Origin: Methylohalomonas sp964522485
Lineage (GTDB): Bacteria > Pseudomonadota > Gammaproteobacteria > Methylohalomonadales > Methylohalomonadaceae
Assembly: GCA_964522485.1 (NCBI GenBank)
Contig: CAZFUS010000092.1
Location: 1 to 9,584, forward strand
Length of the DNA: 9,584 bases
Reading direction: 5' to 3'
The notes beneath the pieces were generated by a model. That model did no database searches and was not told where the DNA came from. It saw only the letters and a list, made by a program, of their open reading frames with translations. Both the position numbers and the translations under genes were made by a program. Of the stretch, positions 6,553 to 9,584 are shown piece by piece; position 1 is the stretch's first letter, and every line of letters begins with the position of its first letter.

Positions 6553-8535
6553 GTGAGTCTGTTAATGGATGCGCTGCGCAAGGCGGAACAGGAAAAGAAA
6601 GAGGCACTCAAGAAACGCCAGGAAGAGGAAGAAGCCGGGCAGGATGACGCTGTCAAGTCCGCTGAAAACAGCTCTGCTGAAAATGATGAACAGGAACTGG
6701 CTCTGGAGCCGGAGTCGTCCGAAGGTAGTGCGCAAGTCGGGGACGAAAACGGATCACAGAACACGCCGCTTTATGCCGATAACGATGAAATCGACTGGAG
6801 AGGAGAAGATGAGGACAGGTCCGATCTGACCCTCGGCGGCGCCAGCAACGAAGAGAACGCCGCTTCAGAGGGGACGGGTCAGGAGGAAGCCGTAAGCCCT
6901 GAAAAACCCCCTCTGGAGCTGGAAGAAACCCCTCTGGAAAGTGAGACTCAGGCATCTGGCAATCTGGATGAATACGACGAAGCCCATGCGATTGGTCCGG
7001 CTGGTGAACGCTACGCTGCCGGCAGCGGTGAAGACACTCAGGACAGACAGGATTCAGAGGCAACACAGCAGGACGGCCGTACCTTTTCTGAAACACTGAG
7101 AACCGACGCGGATGCCACCCATGATGAGACGGATATATCTGTCACGGCGCAGACGGAAACGGAACCCGAGATATCTGATGCCACTACCCGGGCTCAGTCT
7201 GATGTATTCGCTGGCCATACCGTTGCTTTCTCAAGCCGCGATCCCACCATCAATGAAAGAATCGAGATTCCCACGGATGACTCCCGATTTACACGGGAGC
7301 AGACCTCCGAAATTACCGGCACCAACAGCAGCGACAGCCTGAATCAGTACAGTACCTCGGCCGCACATAATGTTTTCGCGGCCAGTAAACATTCATCCTC
7401 GGCTGCCTGGACGATTGCCGCGCTGTTTTCCCTGGTGCTTGTCGCACTGGTCGCCTATGGCATTTTCTACTACTACAGCGTCACACCACTGGATCGGAAT
7501 GTGCCGTCGCCGACAGTCGCGCGCGGCGTCGAAACCGATATACAGGAAACGCCTGTTCTGATCGAGTCTGTCAGGCCGATTGATAAATCGGTTGCCAATA
7601 TTGATGCGACGCCGGTGCTGGACGAGATCGCGGCTGAAATCGAGACGGAAGCAGTCCTGTCAGCCGATTCCTCAGCGGCGGAGTCAACTGACGGTACGGA
7701 AAGCGCAGAAACGGCTCCGACAACTGCCCAGACAGAATCGGCGCAGGCAGACGAAGTGACAGAAGCCATCAGTGAGAGTGGTTCCGCTGTAGCGGCTGGA
7801 ACTGAAAGTCCAGAAGTAGCGGCCATTGAACCGCGATCAGATAGCGGGCAATCTGAAGCAGAATCTGCCGGCATGCAGCCGGCGGCCCGTATGGATGCAG
7901 ATGAGCCGCTGGAGCTGAAACCGGCGCTGGTCAAGATAAGCCGAAGCACAGTACCGGACAGGCAGAGCCGCGCCGTGATGGATGCCTATCAGGCTTACAG
8001 TACCGGCCAATATAGCGTCGCCAGGGATTTATACCGTACCGCATTGAATAGTGATCCGGAGAACCGTGATGCCTTGCTGGGCCTGGCCGCTATAGCTGTC
8101 CGGGAGGGTAACTACCAGGCGGCTTACAGTCATTATCTGACGCTGCTGGAGCTGAATCCCGCCGATCCTGTGGCAAAATCGGCCCTGATAAGTCTGCAGG
8201 GGCGGGCTGACCCGGTTACCAGCAGGAGTCAGCTCATGCTGCTACTGGAAGACTACCCGAATGCCGCCTATCTGCATCATGCACTCGGCAGCGTCTATGC
8301 AGGTCAGCGGAAATGGCCGGAAGCCCAGCAAGCCTACTTCGAAGCCTATCGGAATGATAACAGCAACCCGAATTACGCCCTGAATCTTGCAGTCAGTCTC
8401 GATCATATGGGACAAAAGAGCACAGCGCTTAAATATTATGAAGATGCCATAAGACTGGCGCGCAGCCATCCTGCAGCCTTTGACCCCATGGTTGTGAATG
8501 TTCGCGTAGAAGAGCTCAAAACAGCCGTCCAATAG
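6553..8535 (+). CDS. mshN: MshN-like single-pass membrane TPR protein of the MSHA pilus system
   Basis: A 660-residue protein between the secretin and the motor ATPase, in the position of MshN. The start SLLMDALRKAEQEKK (2-16) is a helix I recall as typical of this pilus-linked family. Residues about 20-280 are strongly acidic, Glu/Asp/Ser/Thr-rich and predicted disordered; they include a small duplication, EKPPLELEE then ETPLESE (DNA 6908-6917 and 6929-6938). One membrane helix follows at about 285-308 (WTIAALFSLVLVALVAYGIF), then a second acidic, Ala/Ser-rich linker (about 315-455). The C-terminal domain (about 472-640) holds TPR-like helix pairs, such as AYSTGQYSVARDLYRTALNSDP, AVREGNYQAAYSHYLTLLE and MGQKSTALKYYEDAIRLA. 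There is no cleavable signal, so the N-terminus is probably cytoplasmic and the TPRs periplasmic, where they could bridge the inner-membrane parts to MshL. The long N-terminal arm makes it larger than the Vibrio MshN I recall. The family name is based on context and architecture more than on sequence motifs. Confidence 0.8.
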   Translation: MSLLMDALRKAEQEKKEALKKRQEEEEAGQDDAVKSAENSSAENDEQELALEPESSEGSAQVGDENGSQNTPLYADNDEIDWRGEDEDRSDLTLGGASNEENAASEGTGQEEAVSPEKPPLELEETPLESETQASGNLDEYDEAHAIGPAGERYAAGSGEDTQDRQDSEATQQDGRTFSETLRTDADATHDETDISVTAQTETEPEISDATTRAQSDVFAGHTVAFSSRDPTINERIEIPTDDSRFTREQTSEITGTNSSDSLNQYSTSAAHNVFAASKHSSSAAWTIAALFSLVLVALVAYGIFYYYSVTPLDRNVPSPTVARGVETDIQETPVLIESVRPIDKSVANIDATPVLDEIAAEIETEAVLSADSSAAESTDGTESAETAPTTAQTESAQADEVTEAISESGSAVAAGTESPEVAAIEPRSDSGQSEAESAGMQPAARMDADEPLELKPALVKISRSTVPDRQSRAVMDAYQAYSTGQYSVARDLYRTALNSDPENRDALLGLAAIAVREGNYQAAYSHYLTLLELNPADPVAKSALISLQGRADPVTSRSQLMLLLEDYPNAAYLHHALGSVYAGQRKWPEAQQAYFEAYRNDNSNPNYALNLAVSLDHMGQKSTALKYYEDAIRLARSHPAAFDPMVVNVRVEELKTAVQ

Positions 8536-8537
8536 CA

Positions 8538-9584
8538 GTGACGACCGGACCGCACAAAAAGCCAATGCGGCTGGGCGAAATCCTGGTAAGCAAAGGTATT
8601 GCAACTCCCGACCAGATTGAGATCGCTCTAACCGAACAGAAAAAAAGCAAGGAGCAGCTCGGCAAGATTCTGGTCAAGATGGGATTTGCCACTGAAGCGA
8701 TTATCAGGGATGTCCTCGGCGGTGTGCTCGGTCAGGAAAGCGTTGATTTATCGCGTACCGTTATCGACAGTGAGGCGGTACGCCTGATTCCGCGGGAGAT
8801 GGCGCGCCGGTTCCGGCTGTTGCCGCTTACCTATAACGCCAATCAACAGGTACTTACCATTGCGATGACCGATACGTTCGATCTGGTGGCGCTGGATCAG
8901 ATTACGGCGCATACAAATGGTGAACTGGAGATCATTCCGTTTCTGGCAGGTGAAGCCGAGATCCAGTCGGCCATCGATAAGGCCTATGGCTTTGAACTGT
9001 CAGTTGACGGCATCCTCAACGAGATTGAAACCGGCGAGATTGATTATCAGAGTCTTGATACGGATTCGGATGCTTACAGCCAGCCGGTCGTCAGGTTGGT
9101 CAATGCGCTGTTGTCCGATGCCGTCAAACGCGAAGCATCGGATATCCATTTTGAGCCGGAAGAAGGTTTTCTCCGGTTTCGCTACAGAATAGACGGCGTT
9201 CTGCGGCAGATTCGAAGCCTGCACAAGAATTACTGGCCGGCGATCGCCGTCAGGCTGAAAGTCATGGCGGGCATGGATATCGCTGAAACAAGATCGCCCC
9301 AGGATGGGCGCATTTCGCTGACTTTATCCGGCCGGCATGTGGATTTCCGCGTATCGACGTTGCCCACCGTCCATGGCGAAAACATTGTATTGCGAGTACT
9401 GGATCGCGCGAAGGGCATCGTTTCCATGGAAGAGCTTGGGTTACAGAGCAGCGCCATGGATACGCTCAAGCTCATGGTCGCGAGGCCGGAAGGCATCATT
9501 CTGGTTACAGGCCCGACCGGTAGCGGCAAGACCACGACACTTTATTCGCTGCTGAATTATCTGAGCAAGGAAACCGTCAATATC
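8538..9584 (+). CDS. mshE: MshE-type pilus assembly ATPase with N-terminal c-di-GMP-binding MshEN domain, 3' end cut
   Basis: The window holds the first 349 residues; the frame is open to the edge, and the family is usually about 570-580 long. The hexameric cytoplasmic motor hydrolyses ATP to drive pilus extension. The MshEN domain starts with a full 24-residue motif at 11-34 (RLGEILVSKG to ALTEQ), a 5-residue spacer, and a second motif at 40-63 (QLGKILVKMG onward) that ends in Val where Gln is usual. These motifs bind c-di-GMP in Vibrio MshE. A GspE N-terminal-type domain follows (about 75-160), then SDIHFEP at 201-207, FRYRIDGVL, and Walker A GPTGSGKTTT at 325-334. Walker B, the His box and any zinc-binding cysteines lie beyond the window. 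The GTG at 8538 comes two bases after the mshN stop, like the mshL-mshN junction; it gives the prefix TTGPHKKPM before RLGEIL. An ATG at 8565 would start at that Met and have no ribosome site either. No separate Shine-Dalgarno is seen, so coupling to mshN is likely. Confidence 0.95.
   Translation, partial: MTTGPHKKPMRLGEILVSKGIATPDQIEIALTEQKKSKEQLGKILVKMGFATEAIIRDVLGGVLGQESVDLSRTVIDSEAVRLIPREMARRFRLLPLTYNANQQVLTIAMTDTFDLVALDQITAHTNGELEIIPFLAGEAEIQSAIDKAYGFELSVDGILNEIETGEIDYQSLDTDSDAYSQPVVRLVNALLSDAVKREASDIHFEPEEGFLRFRYRIDGVLRQIRSLHKNYWPAIAVRLKVMAGMDIAETRSPQDGRISLTLSGRHVDFRVSTLPTVHGENIVLRVLDRAKGIVSMEELGLQSSAMDTLKLMVARPEGIILVTGPTGSGKTTTLYSLLNYLSKETVNI

Noticed and set aside
6908..6938. CCCCTCTGGA occurring twice, 21 bp apart, in mshN.
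   Set aside because: It is an in-frame seven-residue duplication inside a low-complexity Glu/Pro stretch, which is common in such regions and needs no special explanation.
3408..9584. A type II secretion system (gspA, gspD, gspE) instead of an MSHA pilus locus.
   Set aside because: The secretin has the short N-domain and lipobox layout of MshL, the TPR protein sits in the MshN position, and the ATPase has an MshEN domain just before a GspE-like core. The downstream genes would settle it, but MSHA-type fits better.

Overview
The window holds seven genes, all on the + strand, in two blocks. The first (1-1811) is the end of ahcY followed by metF, two methyl-cycle enzymes. The second (1966-9584) is a tightly packed run: a sigma-54-dependent response regulator, then four genes of an MSHA-type type IV pilus assembly machine (mshM, mshL, mshN, mshE), the last cut by the window edge. 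The protein families, the ahcY-metF pairing and the MSHA-type genes suggest a gamma- or beta-proteobacterium. I lean to a free-living gammaproteobacterium of the sulfur-oxidiser type, but that is only an impression and no species can be named.

Block 1. AhcY hydrolyses S-adenosylhomocysteine to homocysteine and adenosine. MetF makes the 5-methyltetrahydrofolate used to remethylate homocysteine to methionine. The 105-bp gap between them carries four degenerate copies of a 7-bp unit running into a perfect 16-bp hairpin with no T-tract after it. The 154-bp gap between metF and the regulator has no clear terminator. It does have a repeated 8-bp word, a small dyad and a TGTAAT box, which together could be the control region of the pilus run.

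Block 2. The regulator has a receiver domain with its Asp, an AAA+ domain with the sigma-54-contacting GAFTGA loop, and a Fis-type helix-turn-helix. It ends 5 bp before an ExeA/MshM-type ATPase. That is followed by a lipoprotein secretin (MshL), a single-pass membrane TPR protein with a very long acidic cytoplasmic arm (MshN-like), and the MshE-type assembly ATPase with an N-terminal c-di-GMP-binding MshEN domain. The last two genes each start at a GTG two bases after the preceding TAG, which points to translational coupling.

Taken together, the second block looks like a surface-pilus operon with two signalling inputs: a phosphorelay acting through the sigma-54 activator and c-di-GMP acting on the motor. 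Its gene order (M-L-N-E) differs from the Vibrio order as I remember it (I-J-K-L-M-N-E), and mshI, mshJ and mshK are not upstream, where metF stands instead. I see no mobile element, CRISPR array, tRNA or rRNA. Nothing here is a wholly unknown system; the unusual points are the regulator's position, the altered gene order and a variant c-di-GMP motif.
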